DNA of 64,000 bases from Galbibacter pacificus (GTDB taxonomy: Bacteria; Bacteroidota; Bacteroidia; Flavobacteriales; Flavobacteriaceae). The notes under the pieces were generated by a model. It made no database searches and was not told the DNA's origin. It was given only the letters and a program-made list of their open reading frames with translations. Positions 51,947 to 60,180 of this stretch are shown piece by piece (within the stretch, counting starts at the first letter, position 1; each line of letters begins with the position of its first letter). Both the position numbers and the translations under genes were made by a program. The stretch lies in contig NZ_JAQSVC010000001.1 in assembly GCF_029603165.1 (NCBI RefSeq), positions 930,001-994,000 on the forward strand. The letters are read 5' to 3'.

Positions 51947-53272
51947 ATGAACATTATTAAAGAAATAGCAAGGGGATTTTCGTTGGGGGTATTGATTTTT
52001 CTCATTATAGGGATTATCAATTATTTAAACGGTACTCCTGTTGAATTCGACCACACTTTTATAACCAGCTTTCTGTACAACCAGCTTTACACCATTGTTT
52101 TGTATACCGCCAACACAATTTTGATAAAGCTTTTGTTCAAGAGGTACGGGAAAGAGCTGTATACGCTCAAAAACATTTGGATTTTTTTAGTGGGCTCGGG
52201 CGTGGTAACCTTTATCTGCCTTTTCTTTATTAACCTTTTTATAAAAACGGTCATCGGGGGAACATCGGTTGCGACGTTTATTTCAAACGAAGAAATTTCG
52301 GATTACATACAGCCTTTGGTCATATCGTTTATCATTGCGGTACTGTTCTCGGCCTTTTTTTACTACCGGAAAAGGCAAGAATCTAAGGTAAAGGAGCAAA
52401 AAGTAATTGCTGGAAGGGCCACGGCACAGTTTGATGCCTTAAAGAACCAACTGGACCCCCATTTTTTGTTCAATAGTTTAAATGTACTTACAAGTTTGAT
52501 CGACGAGAACCCGGATGCCGCCCAAAAATTTACCACCGCCCTCTCCAAAGTATACAGGTATGTACTGGAACAAAAGAACAAAGAGCTGGTAACGGTGGCC
52601 GAGGAGATAAGTTTCTCCAATACCTACATGAGCTTGCTTAAAATGCGGTTTGAAGACAGTATTATCTTTAATGTTTCTGAAGGATTACTGGAGAACGAGG
52701 CCAAAGTAGTGCCCCTATCCTTGCAGTTATTGCTCGAAAACGCCGTAAAGCACAATCAGGTAAACCCTAAAAAGCCATTGCAGATCAATATATACCAAGA
52801 CCACGGTTATTTGGTAATAAGCAACCGGTTGCAACCTAAAGAAGTAGTTAAAAAAAGCAGCGGCGTTGGCCTGTTCAACATTAAACAGCGCTACAACTTG
52901 CTAACAACCAGAAAAGTACTTATAGAACAGGATACAGAACAATTTAGTGTAAAAATACCTATGTTAACCAAACAAATTTCAACAATGACAATACAAGAAG
53001 ATTACATACGGGACAAGCGTTACAAGCGTGCCAAGGAGCGCGTAGACGCCATTAAGGGTTTTTATGGCAATTTAACCGCCTATATAATTGTAATACCCTG
53101 CCTTGCATGGCTTAACTACCAAACAACCAGTTTTCCATGGATTATATTTCCAACGCTGGGCTGGGGCTTCGGGATATTAATGCATGCAATGGAAGCCTAT
53201 GGCTACAACCCATTGTGGGGCAAACGGTGGGAAGAAAGAAAAATCAAGGAACTAATGGAAAAAGATATTTAA
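51947..53272 (+). CDS. LytS-type sensor histidine kinase with C-terminal 2TM domain
   Basis: The start at 51947 (MNIIKEIARGFSLG) is preferred over an upstream frame start at 51875, which would add a basic 24-residue piece. The 441 residues comprise four membrane helices (about 12-26, 45-65, 78-102, 122-140) and a His_kinase domain with phospho-acceptor His172 in NQLDPHFLFNSLN. A short ATPase with LLLENAVKHNQ and GVGLFNIKQRYNLL follows. After the ATPase comes a 2TM domain (about 350-440; RYKRAKERVDAIKGFYGNLTAYII...WEERKIKELMEKDI) homologous to the next two gene products. Partner of the LytTR regulator at 53941. Confidence 0.92.
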   Translation: MNIIKEIARGFSLGVLIFLIIGIINYLNGTPVEFDHTFITSFLYNQLYTIVLYTANTILIKLLFKRYGKELYTLKNIWIFLVGSGVVTFICLFFINLFIKTVIGGTSVATFISNEEISDYIQPLVISFIIAVLFSAFFYYRKRQESKVKEQKVIAGRATAQFDALKNQLDPHFLFNSLNVLTSLIDENPDAAQKFTTALSKVYRYVLEQKNKELVTVAEEISFSNTYMSLLKMRFEDSIIFNVSEGLLENEAKVVPLSLQLLLENAVKHNQVNPKKPLQINIYQDHGYLVISNRLQPKEVVKKSSGVGLFNIKQRYNLLTTRKVLIEQDTEQFSVKIPMLTKQISTMTIQEDYIRDKRYKRAKERVDAIKGFYGNLTAYIIVIPCLAWLNYQTTSFPWIIFPTLGWGFGILMHAMEAYGYNPLWGKRWEERKIKELMEKDI

Positions 53273-53286
53273 AAGTAGAGACGGCC

Positions 53287-53598
53287 ATGGAAAATACAGA
53301 AAAGCAAAATAAGTACCTGCGCGCAAAAGAACGTGTGGAGGCAATGAAAAAGTTTTACAACAACTTAACGTCCTATATTATTGTCAATATATTTTTATTT
53401 ATAATAAATTATTGGACAAACGGTTTGTCTTACGCATGGTTTCTGTGGGTTACATGCTGGTGGGGCCTCGGGCTTCTTTTTCACGCAGCAAAGGTATTTG
53501 GTTGGAACCCTGCCTTTTCCAAAGAGTGGGAAGAACGAAAAATCAAGGAATTCATGGAAAAAGAGGAAGAAGATTACAAATCGTCCCGGTGGGAATAA
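53287..53598 (+). CDS. 2TM domain protein
   Basis: A 103-residue protein with the same pattern as the kinase tail: RAKERVEAMKKFYNNLTSYIIVN, two helices separated by a short loop (about 25-45 and 53-75), and WEERKIKEFMEKEEED. The start at 53287 is 14 bases after the kinase stop; a longer frame from 53137 runs antiphase through the kinase and is rejected. It may be a membrane partner or modulator of the kinase. Confidence 0.88.
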   Translation: MENTEKQNKYLRAKERVEAMKKFYNNLTSYIIVNIFLFIINYWTNGLSYAWFLWVTCWWGLGLLFHAAKVFGWNPAFSKEWEERKIKEFMEKEEEDYKSSRWE

Positions 53599-53610
53599 AA
53601 CAAATATGTC

Positions 53611-53928
53611 ATGGAAGTATCTGAAAGCGAAAAATACAGAAAGGCCAAGAAAAAAGTAACCGAGCTAAAAAGCTTTTACTGGCATTTGGCAATATTTATT
53701 ATTGTAAACAGCTACATATTTGTAAGCGTATACATAGATACCTCAAACAAAGGGGAGAGTTTTTGGCATTACACAACTTTTATAACCTTTTTTTTCTGGG
53801 GAATAGGGCTCTTGATACATGGGTGGCATGCACTGTGGAAAGATTACTTTTTTACCAGGGAGTGGGAACAAAAACAAATACAGCGTTATATAAAGAAAGA
53901 CGTGCAGCAAGAAAAACGCTGGGAATAA
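53611..53928 (+). CDS. 2TM domain protein (paralogue)
   Basis: A 105-residue paralogue of the preceding gene: YRKAKKKVTELKSFYWHLAIFIIVNSYIFVSVY, a second helix FWHYTTFITFFFWGIGLLIHGWHAL, and a charged WEQKQIQRYIKKDV tail. It starts 12 bases after the previous stop and ends 12 bases before the LytTR gene, so all four genes form one operon. Confidence 0.88.
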   Translation: MEVSESEKYRKAKKKVTELKSFYWHLAIFIIVNSYIFVSVYIDTSNKGESFWHYTTFITFFFWGIGLLIHGWHALWKDYFFTREWEQKQIQRYIKKDVQQEKRWE

Positions 53929-53940
53929 CAAACAATAACA

Positions 53941-54696
53941 ATGAATGTAATTATTATAGAAGACGAGGCACCATCGGCAAGACGGTTGCGCAGAATGTTG
54001 GAGCAGCTGGGTGTTAACGTAGACCAGATACTGCACTCGGTAGAAGAGTCCGTTCAATGGTTTTCCAAAAACGGGCACCCGGAACTTATTTTTCTCGACA
54101 TACAACTGTCCGATGGCCTTTCTTTCGAGATCTTCGAAACCATCAACATACAAAGCGCCGTTATATTTACCACTGCTTACGACGAGTATGCCCTACAGGC
54201 CTTCAAGCTTAACAGCATAGACTACCTGTTAAAGCCCATAGACCAGGAAGAACTAGAGAAGGCCGTGGTTAAATACAAACAATTTAAACCTTCGCAGCAT
54301 GGGGCCCAGATAGATTTTAGCGATATCAGGAAATTACTGGTAAATCCGTTGGAACGCGACTATAAAAAGCGCTTTACCGTTAAGGTGGGCCAGCATATCA
54401 AGCTTGTGCCCATTAACGATGTGGTTTGTTTTTACAGCGAGAACAAAGGCACCTACCTGCATACCAACGAGAACCGTAGCTATTTGCTGGAGACAAGCTT
54501 GGACGCGTTACAGGAAGAGCTTCATCCCGAAAAGTTCTTTCGGGTAAGCCGTAAGTTTTTTATCAATGTAGATGCGGTGAAGGATATTATTAGTTATTCC
54601 AATGCGCGCCTACAGGTTAAGCTCCATCATTTTAACGAGCAGGAGATTATTGTAAGCCGAGAGCGCGTTAAAGACTTTAAGGACTGGTTGAGCTAG
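53941..54696 (+). CDS. LytTR-family response regulator
   Basis: The 251 residues comprise a receiver domain (1-120) with phospho-acceptor Asp53 in LIFLDIQLSDG, the acidic pocket IIEDEAPSA and conserved Lys in YLLKPID. A LytTR DNA-binding domain (about 145-250) follows: KRFTVKVGQHIKLVPINDVVCFYSENKGTYLHTNENRSYLLETSLDALQEEL and FFRVSRKFFINVDAVKDI. Partner of the LytS-type kinase. Targets unknown; no LytTR direct repeats were recognised nearby. Confidence 0.95.
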   Translation: MNVIIIEDEAPSARRLRRMLEQLGVNVDQILHSVEESVQWFSKNGHPELIFLDIQLSDGLSFEIFETINIQSAVIFTTAYDEYALQAFKLNSIDYLLKPIDQEELEKAVVKYKQFKPSQHGAQIDFSDIRKLLVNPLERDYKKRFTVKVGQHIKLVPINDVVCFYSENKGTYLHTNENRSYLLETSLDALQEELHPEKFFRVSRKFFINVDAVKDIISYSNARLQVKLHHFNEQEIIVSRERVKDFKDWLS

Positions 54697-54704
54697 CATG
54701 GTTG

Positions 54705-54775
54705 CCCGCCGTTTGCACAACATACAGGGTTATATGGGCGTGCGCCCCCCTTTTACGTAGAACAGGCGGGGTTTT
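54705..54775 (+). terminator. GC-rich terminator-like structure after the LytTR operon
   Basis: CCCGCC (54705-54710) can pair with GGCGGG (54765-54770), followed by GTTTT. A compact GGGC-GTGC-GCCC hairpin (54736-54747) lies inside the long loop. Termination is plausible but the loop is large. Confidence 0.4.
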
Positions 54776-54881
54776 CTTTATAAAAAAGGTTCCCGTGGAT
54801 CGATTTGTACAGGGGGATCATTAACTTTTTTGTAACTTTAACCGGAAAATCAATCAAAAACCAATCTAAAACATACTACAA

Positions 54882-55067
54882 ATGCAAAAAACTGCAAACC
54901 GCACCCTTTATTTTATCATTATCGGTATCTTTTTTCTTTCCATCCCTTCCATAGCAGACAGGTTTGTACCCGTGTCCGATATTTTTCGGGGCCTTTTTAT
55001 GGGTATCGGGGTAGGAATCCTGTTATTGGCACTTATATACAGGCGCAAGAAGACCATTGACCAATAA
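54882..55067 (+). CDS. Small two-TM hypothetical protein
   Basis: A 61-residue protein with two membrane helices (about 9-25 IIIGIFFLSIPSI, and 36-52 GLFMGIGVGILLLALIY) and a short basic tail. It starts after a TAACTTTA box at 54834-54841 that resembles a -7 element. It lies 30 bases upstream of the alpha/beta hydrolase gene and may be cotranscribed. No recognised family. Confidence 0.6.
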   Translation: MQKTANRTLYFIIIGIFFLSIPSIADRFVPVSDIFRGLFMGIGVGILLLALIYRRKKTIDQ

Positions 55068-55097
55068 TTTTCTTTACGTACAGTTATTTTTTATACC

Positions 55098-56024
55098 ATG
55101 AAGCATACATTTTTTATCGCTATCGCATTTTTAGTGCTCATAGTTACGGCATTGCCTGCACAAAACGGCATTGATCCCGTTAAAGAGGCACAAAATTACA
55201 TAACAACTACCAGTGGTGTACGGTTGTACGTAAAAAAAGCGGGCAAGGGCCCCGTTTGTATCTTTGTTCACGGCGGGCCCGGGGCCTGGAGCAAATCGTT
55301 TGAGGACCTTGGCGGGAACAAGCTCGAAGAGCAGCTCTCCATGATCTATTTAGACCAGCGTGGGTGCGGGCGATCGGGAAATCCGGCCGATAACGATTAT
55401 TCGCTGGACAGCATGGTAGACGATATCGAGCAAGTAAGGCAAAACCTTGGCACCGAAAAGGTATATATCCTGTCGCACTCCTTTGGGGGCATCTTGGCGG
55501 TAAACTATGCAGCCAAATACCCGCAGCACGTTAAGGGGTTAATACTTGCAAACTCCACATTAAACCTTTTATATTCGGTAAACGGGCAAACCGATTATAT
55601 AAATAGCCTTTTGGGTACCAATTTTACCGCATCGGGTCCAGAAGACGTGTTCCCCACCTTTATAGAAGCCACCAAACAGCTCAACGAAGAGGGATTGGGT
55701 TATAAAAGACTGTCCGACATAGAAGAAAACGTAAAAAAAGTAGACAGTGTAGACCTTACCAGTCCAAGTACCTACCAATTTGCTCAAAATGCATTGCGTA
55801 TCGATGCTTATTTAAAAGATTATACCACCATTACGCCCAATATTTCCTGCCCTGTATTGATAATTACGGGAAAAAAGGACCATGCCATTGGGGTAGACCA
55901 CTACAAGGCATTTAAATTTCCAAATCAAGAGGTAGTTAGCATAAACGGGGGCCATATTTTGTATTTTGAAAACAATAAAGCCTTTGTAGACGCCATTTTT
56001 TCGTTTGTGGACAAGACACAATAG
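55098..56024 (+). CDS. Exported alpha/beta hydrolase (proline iminopeptidase-like)
   Basis: A 308-residue hydrolase with a signal peptide (to about LPAQ). Oxyanion motif FVHGGPGAWSKSFEDLGG is near residue 55, LDQRGCGRSG near 88, nucleophile Ser in SHSFGG near 130, Asp near 258 in ITGKKDHAIG and His in GGHILYF near 285. The HGGPG and DQRGxGRS motifs are typical of proline iminopeptidases and related hydrolases; substrate specificity is not readable. Followed by the repeat-rich 690-base gap. Confidence 0.88.
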   Translation: MKHTFFIAIAFLVLIVTALPAQNGIDPVKEAQNYITTTSGVRLYVKKAGKGPVCIFVHGGPGAWSKSFEDLGGNKLEEQLSMIYLDQRGCGRSGNPADNDYSLDSMVDDIEQVRQNLGTEKVYILSHSFGGILAVNYAAKYPQHVKGLILANSTLNLLYSVNGQTDYINSLLGTNFTASGPEDVFPTFIEATKQLNEEGLGYKRLSDIEENVKKVDSVDLTSPSTYQFAQNALRIDAYLKDYTTITPNISCPVLIITGKKDHAIGVDHYKAFKFPNQEVVSINGGHILYFENNKAFVDAIFSFVDKTQ

Positions 56025-56144
56025 AAATCCCGTCAATTTTTAGCAATATTTATTAGTAATTGACAAACAGTTGTTTCTTTTTTTCTGAAAAGGAATCAGA
56101 CAGATGCTATGCTGTCTATTTTTTTTGAAAAAGATAGAACTCGG

Positions 56145-56394
56145 CTAAAAATGTGTGCAATAAAGTTGAAAAAAATGGATGTTGGGTGCAAAAACGTGTA
56201 ATAAAGTTTAAAAAGATAAAAGAAAATTGAAAAAGATGGAAGGTAGATGCGTAGGTGTGGAAAAAAGCCAAATATAAAACCATAAACTCCTGCAAGGTCT
56301 TTTGTTTGACCTTGTAGGTCTACTTTCATCAATAAAGGTAAAAAAGATCTGAAAGGAATAGATGATGGGTGCCGCAATGTGTAAAAAAGCTGAA
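56145..56394. repeat. Four degenerate copies of an AT-rich direct repeat
   Basis: Copies at about 56145-56170 (partial), 56168-56210, 56228-56269 and 56350-56394 share a pattern of TGAAAAA-ATGGATG-TGGGTGC, then TGTG-AA-AAAG. They lie in the 690-base gap between the hydrolase gene (ends 56024) and the gene at 56716. No coding potential is convincing here. The remaining part of the gap holds hairpins described separately and AT-rich sequence. Confidence 0.5.
56289..56318. repeat. Hairpin within the repeat-rich gap
   Basis: CCTGCAAGGTC (56289-56299) pairs with GACCTTGTAGG (56308-56318; one G-T pair) around TTTTGTTT. This style of hairpin is frequent between flavobacterial genes; it interrupts the degenerate direct-repeat series. 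Confidence 0.55.
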
Positions 56395-56587
56395 TAGGGT
56401 AGCACATTTATTAAAATTGATATGGCATCATTTAAAACCGCTTTATAGGGTTTGAAAAGGGATGGCAATCTTCAAAAAAATAGTATCTAAATTCTTTTCC
56501 GTAGGGTATTTTACAATTTCTTCCTAGATACTTCATTTTTTGTTTAAAATTCTTCAAAAATCATCAAAATAAGAATTTTATTACGAC

Positions 56588-56635
56588 TATACACCTAAAA
56601 ATTGGTGTATATCAATACATTAATTTTAATGTATT
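56588..56635. promoter_or_regulatory. Two adjacent palindromes upstream of the gene at 56716
   Basis: TATACACC (56588-56595) and GGTGTATA (56604-56611) form an 8-base stem with an 8-base loop. Three bases on, AATACATTAA (56614-56623) and TTAATGTATT (56626-56635) form a 10-base palindrome with a 2-base centre. Position about 80-130 bases before the ATG suggests a control region; no matching regulator is adjacent. Confidence 0.45.
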
Positions 56636-56715
56636 TCGTGTTTTTTAAGAGAATTTATAATTTTTATTATAGATTATATTTTATGTTGTCCGCAGAATTT
56701 CAAAAATAGGATATT

Positions 56716-57370
56716 ATGAAAGGAAAGAACACCCTTATGGGAAAATTGATGCAATACGGTATAGCATTGCAAAACGTAGAAAAATCAAACTACATAAAAA
56801 GAGGCCATGATGTTATCTGGTTACGACGAGAAGAAGATAAACGAAGGAAAAGTGCTGCTAAAAGGCACAGAAGATGCAACTAGGAACCAAACACGTAAAA
56901 GCATCGAGCTTTCTGCGGCTTCCAGCGAATTTAAACGCCTAAAAAAACAAGTTACCGAGTTTTATAAGGAGCAACGCGCCAAGGCCAAGATAGTTTTTGA
57001 AGAAGATGGCAACGCAATGGACGAGCTGGGGATAAACAGGCCGGTTCCTTCAAAATATGCACAGTGGCAAGATTCGGTAGCGCAGTTTTACGAAACTTTG
57101 TACACTTCTACGGCTTTGCAAAAAAAGATTGCCGGCATTGGCATCAAAAAAGAAGATATTATAAGCGCTATAGATTATGTAACGCTGTTAAAGAACAAAT
57201 ACATCGATTATATAGAAATAAAGGGTGTAAAAGAGGATGCTACCAAGGACCGCAACAAAATTTTTGACAAATTAAATCGGTGGATGCATAGTTTTTATGT
57301 TGTTGCCGAAATTCAGCTAAAAGAGCATCCGCAATTATTGGAATCGCTGGATAAAAGGGTAAAAAGTTAA
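56716..57370 (+). pseudogene. Helical hypothetical protein gene, probably split by a one-base frameshift
   Basis: Two overlapping frames read as one protein. Frame A from ATG 56716 gives 30 residues ending NVEKSNYIKRG. Frame B from ATG 56807 gives 187 residues beginning MMLSGYDEKKINEGK, reaching the stop at 57368-57370. Deleting one C in the GGCC at 56803-56806 joins them into a 217-residue, coiled, Lys/Glu-rich helical protein. Frame A otherwise runs to a stop at 56883 with basic, unnatural composition. Frame B also has a plausible own start, so a shorter gene of 187 residues (56807-57370) is the alternative. No family is recognised; no signal peptide. The cause could be a true frameshift or a base error. 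Confidence 0.6.
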
Positions 57371-57436
57371 TAGTTAGCCTACATATGTGGCCCCGTGCAC
57401 AATTTTGTGGCAGTGGGGCAAAAAATTGTGCCAAAG

Positions 57437-58633
57437 CTATTCTTCGTCTATACGGTTATCGTCAAAGGCAGAGGGAAGGAGCTTTGGTATCAATTTTATA
57501 AAAATAGGGAGCAATATGGCCCCGCCGGGCAGTGCAAAAATGGCCAAGGACGGAATGGATTTAAAAATGTCCAGCAATTGTTCCTTTATTTTCCTGCGTT
57601 CCTCGTCAGAGAGATCGGTAGTGGTAGATTTTCCCAGTAAATAGATAAGTTCCTTGCTTTCGGTAAGCTCTTTTACCAAGCGTTTGCTGTTTCTTTTTAT
57701 CAATCGTTTTACCAACGTATGCGAATTGTCAAAAAACTGCATAATGGGGTGCGCGCTCTTAAAAAGCGATACGCGGTCTTTGTATTTTTCAAAAAAAATG
57801 CTCACATGGTTTATGGATTCTGTTACCATGTTGTCGTCGAGCCTTAAATCTTTGCCGGTGCCAAAGATAAATTCAGATTCCTTGTAATCTACCGAGTGAT
57901 CTTCCCAAGCGGCCAGGCATACCATGTCTATAAAGTATTTTTTTTCGGGCAAAGAGAAATCACCTTTCAATTTATCCCGGTAGGTACCGTCAAATTGTTC
58001 GTCTTCTACATTGTTGTACAGCAACGATGCGTTAAAAAGCTTGAGCAGTTGGTTATCGTTCTCGGTTTTTTCCTGTTTGGCGTTAATGGCGTGGTATGCC
58101 AGGTTAATAAGGATACTTTCCATTTTTTTGGCATGCGGGCGTAGGTTTTTGTGTCCGTTTAGGTGTTTGGTGTACATCAAAACGTCTACATACAGGAGCG
58201 AATTGGTAAGTATTTTGCTAAAATTTTTGGTAAGCAGGTTATCGAGTATATGCACGCGGTTGTGCACGATTTTTTCCAATCTTGCACTTGGTTTCTTCCC
58301 CGTAAACAGATTGTCTATAAAAGAAATCTTTTCGGCCTCAAGGTCATCATAAAAAAGCAGGACATCGTTTAAAAAATCTGTAAAATTGCCGCCATCGGCG
58401 CAATAAAACTGGTAAGTGCCATGCAAAGCCGTGAGCAGGTTAACCTTTGCCATTTCATCTTCAGAGAGATCGTTGTTGGACTGTAAAATACCCGGAATAT
58501 CCACATTGGCACCGTAAATAAAGCCAAGTTTTCTCATTTCTGTGTACAAAACCTCGGCAGAAGGATAAAGAATTTCCTTCTTTTTTACTATTGAGCCATA
58601 TTTATCGATCCAGCCTTGCGCAGAAGGATTCAT
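57437..58633 (-). CDS. LETM1-related biofilm-associated-type protein
   Basis: The 398-residue protein is mostly helical. The C-terminal part (about 320-390: KELIYLLGKSTTTDLSDEERRKIKEQLLDIFKSIPSLAIFALPGGAILLPIFIKLIPKLLPSAF) resembles the LETM1 ribosome-binding-like domain. In flavobacteria such proteins are often described as LETM1-related and biofilm-associated; I recall the label but the mechanism is unknown to me. The N-terminal 300 residues show no known domain, with helices such as AKVNLLTALHGTYQFYCADGGNF and ILINLAYHAINAKQEK resembling a TerB-like fold. One hydrophobic segment near 370 may touch the membrane. Confidence 0.78.
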   Translation of the reverse strand: MNPSAQGWIDKYGSIVKKKEILYPSAEVLYTEMRKLGFIYGANVDIPGILQSNNDLSEDEMAKVNLLTALHGTYQFYCADGGNFTDFLNDVLLFYDDLEAEKISFIDNLFTGKKPSARLEKIVHNRVHILDNLLTKNFSKILTNSLLYVDVLMYTKHLNGHKNLRPHAKKMESILINLAYHAINAKQEKTENDNQLLKLFNASLLYNNVEDEQFDGTYRDKLKGDFSLPEKKYFIDMVCLAAWEDHSVDYKESEFIFGTGKDLRLDDNMVTESINHVSIFFEKYKDRVSLFKSAHPIMQFFDNSHTLVKRLIKRNSKRLVKELTESKELIYLLGKSTTTDLSDEERRKIKEQLLDIFKSIPSLAIFALPGGAILLPIFIKLIPKLLPSAFDDNRIDEE

Positions 58634-58880
58634 ACTGATGAAAATTTATACTGCTAAAATACAATAGTTAATGTAAATACATAATTAAACCATAGGGATG
58701 TTTTTCTGTTTGGCATCCGTACAAAACCTATAAAAAACTTTACTTCCCGGCTTTTATTGTACAACATGCTGCCAAAAAACAGTAACGGGCCCGGCCATAG
58801 AAAATTTTTGTGCAAAAAAATAAAACCGACCTCCAACTTGTTACGTAAGTAGTACTGAAAGATAAGTTTTTTTGGTTAAT

Positions 58881-58998
58881 AGCCCATTCGCTCCCGTACC
58901 AATGGGAGCAGTTGGGCTTTAATGCTCACTCGATGAGTTAAAATTTAGGTTTTTTGTTAGGTTTAAAAGCGCTTGGCTCTATATAGCTGGCGCTTTTT
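58881..58998 (+). ncRNA. Candidate structured RNA with its own terminator (intergenic)
   Basis: The gap 58634-59132 has no credible ORF but holds ordered structure. One stem has outer AGCCCA/TGGGCT (58881-58886, 58913-58918) and inner GCTCCC/GGGAGC (58890-58895, 58904-58909) with symmetric 3-base internal loops. A CTCA/TGAG mini-stem lies near 58925-58937. A terminator-like AAAAGCGC/GCGCTTTT (58965-58972, 58990-58997) with a T run closes it. A TAAGTTTT box just upstream (about 58863-58870) could be a -7 element. It might equally be the leader of the aldo/keto reductase gene or two unrelated hairpins. Confidence 0.4.
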
Positions 58999-59132
58999 GC
59001 CGTTTGGTTGAAATATGTTGGATTTATGCCGAAAACATTAAAAAATGTTGATTTTAATGGCATTTGTGCCGGTGCATGGCAGTAGTCTTGTACATTTATG
59101 TTAATTTTATGTCTCAAGAAAACCTATATTAA

Positions 59133-60131
59133 ATGAAAAAATACAAACCCGCCGAAAACCGATACGAACAAATGCAATACCGCCGCTGCGGAAAAAGCGG
59201 AATAGACCTGCCGCTGTTATCGTTGGGATTATGGCACAACTTTGGCGATAACGACGATTTTGACAATGCCGCAAAGCTATTGCGTACTGCTTTCGACCAT
59301 GGAATTACACATTTCGACCTTGCCAACAATTATGGCCCCCCATATGGTTCTGCCGAGAAGAATTTTGGCAAAATATTTAAACGCGACTTTAAAAAATACA
59401 GAGACGAGCTCATTATCTCTACAAAGGCAGGCTGGGATATGTGGCCCGGGCCTTATGGAAATTTTGGGTCCCGCAAATATTTAATTTCCAGTTTGGACCA
59501 GTCTTTAAAAAGAATGAAACTGGACTATGTGGATATTTTTTATCATCACCGGCCCGACCCAAATACGCCATTGGAAGAAACCATGGGCGCCCTGGACCAA
59601 ATAGTACGGCAGGGAAAGGCATTATATGTTGGAATATCTCAATACAACGCCACCGATACCAAAAAAGCGGCAAAAATATTAAAAGAACAGGGCACACCGT
59701 TCTTGATTCATCAACCAAGGTACAATATGATGGACCGTTGGGTAGAAAACGGCCTTTTGGACACCTTGGACGAGGTGGGCATTGGCAGTATCGTGTTTTC
59801 TCCGCTCGAACAAGGAATTTTAACATCAAAATACCTCGGAGGGATCCCAAAAGATTCGCGGGCCGCTACCGAAGGGAGTTATCTGGACGCTTCGCGCATA
59901 AAACCCGAACTTGTTGAAAAAATACAAAAGCTCAACGATATAGCCGAAGCCCGGGGCCAAAGTCTGGCACAAATGGCAATAGCCTGGTTGCTAAAGGATG
60001 CGCGGGTAACATCGGTATTGATTGGTGCGAGCAGGGTGTCTCAGCTAAAGGATAACCTAGAAGCTATAAAGAATATAAAGTTTACCAAAACAGAATTGAA
60101 TAAAATAGATAAAATTATAGTGGATAAATAA
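59133..60131 (+). CDS. gpr: Aldo/keto reductase (L-glyceraldehyde-3-phosphate reductase, YghZ-like)
   Basis: A 332-residue NADPH-dependent reductase of the YghZ/Gpr subgroup, which detoxifies aldehydes such as L-glyceraldehyde 3-phosphate and methylglyoxal. It begins with MQYRRCGKSGIDLPLLSLGLWHNFG near residue 14. Catalytic Asp/Tyr are in HFDLANNYGPPYGSAE near 60, Lys in STKAGW near 97, and His in YHHRPDPNTPLEE near 132. The C-terminal IAWLLKDARVTSVLIGASRVSQLKDNLEA forms the cofactor site. Followed by a bidirectional terminator. Confidence 0.95.
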   Translation: MKKYKPAENRYEQMQYRRCGKSGIDLPLLSLGLWHNFGDNDDFDNAAKLLRTAFDHGITHFDLANNYGPPYGSAEKNFGKIFKRDFKKYRDELIISTKAGWDMWPGPYGNFGSRKYLISSLDQSLKRMKLDYVDIFYHHRPDPNTPLEETMGALDQIVRQGKALYVGISQYNATDTKKAAKILKEQGTPFLIHQPRYNMMDRWVENGLLDTLDEVGIGSIVFSPLEQGILTSKYLGGIPKDSRAATEGSYLDASRIKPELVEKIQKLNDIAEARGQSLAQMAIAWLLKDARVTSVLIGASRVSQLKDNLEAIKNIKFTKTELNKIDKIIVDK

Positions 60132-60136
60132 AAACT

Positions 60137-60172
60137 AAAGCCACTGTTCATTATATTTTGGACAGTGGCTTT
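60137..60172. terminator. Bidirectional terminator between gpr and the NlpC/P60 gene
   Basis: AAAGCCACTGT (60137-60147) pairs with ACAGTGGCTTT (60162-60172) with T-rich flanks on both strands; 14-base loop. Confidence 0.8.
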
Positions 60173-60180
60173 TAATAAGT

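Noticed and set aside
53137-53286. N-terminal extension of the first 2TM gene into the kinase gene
   Set aside because: That part overlaps the conserved kinase 2TM domain in another frame; ATG at 53287 gives the normal 2TM start.
56096-56468. Minus-strand ORFs in the repeat-rich gap
   Set aside because: Translations are repetitive Phe/Leu/Ser strings created by the degenerate repeats; no start context.
58654-58836. 60-codon minus-strand ORF after the LETM1-related gene
   Set aside because: No family resemblance or start signal; composition is that of non-coding AT-rich DNA.
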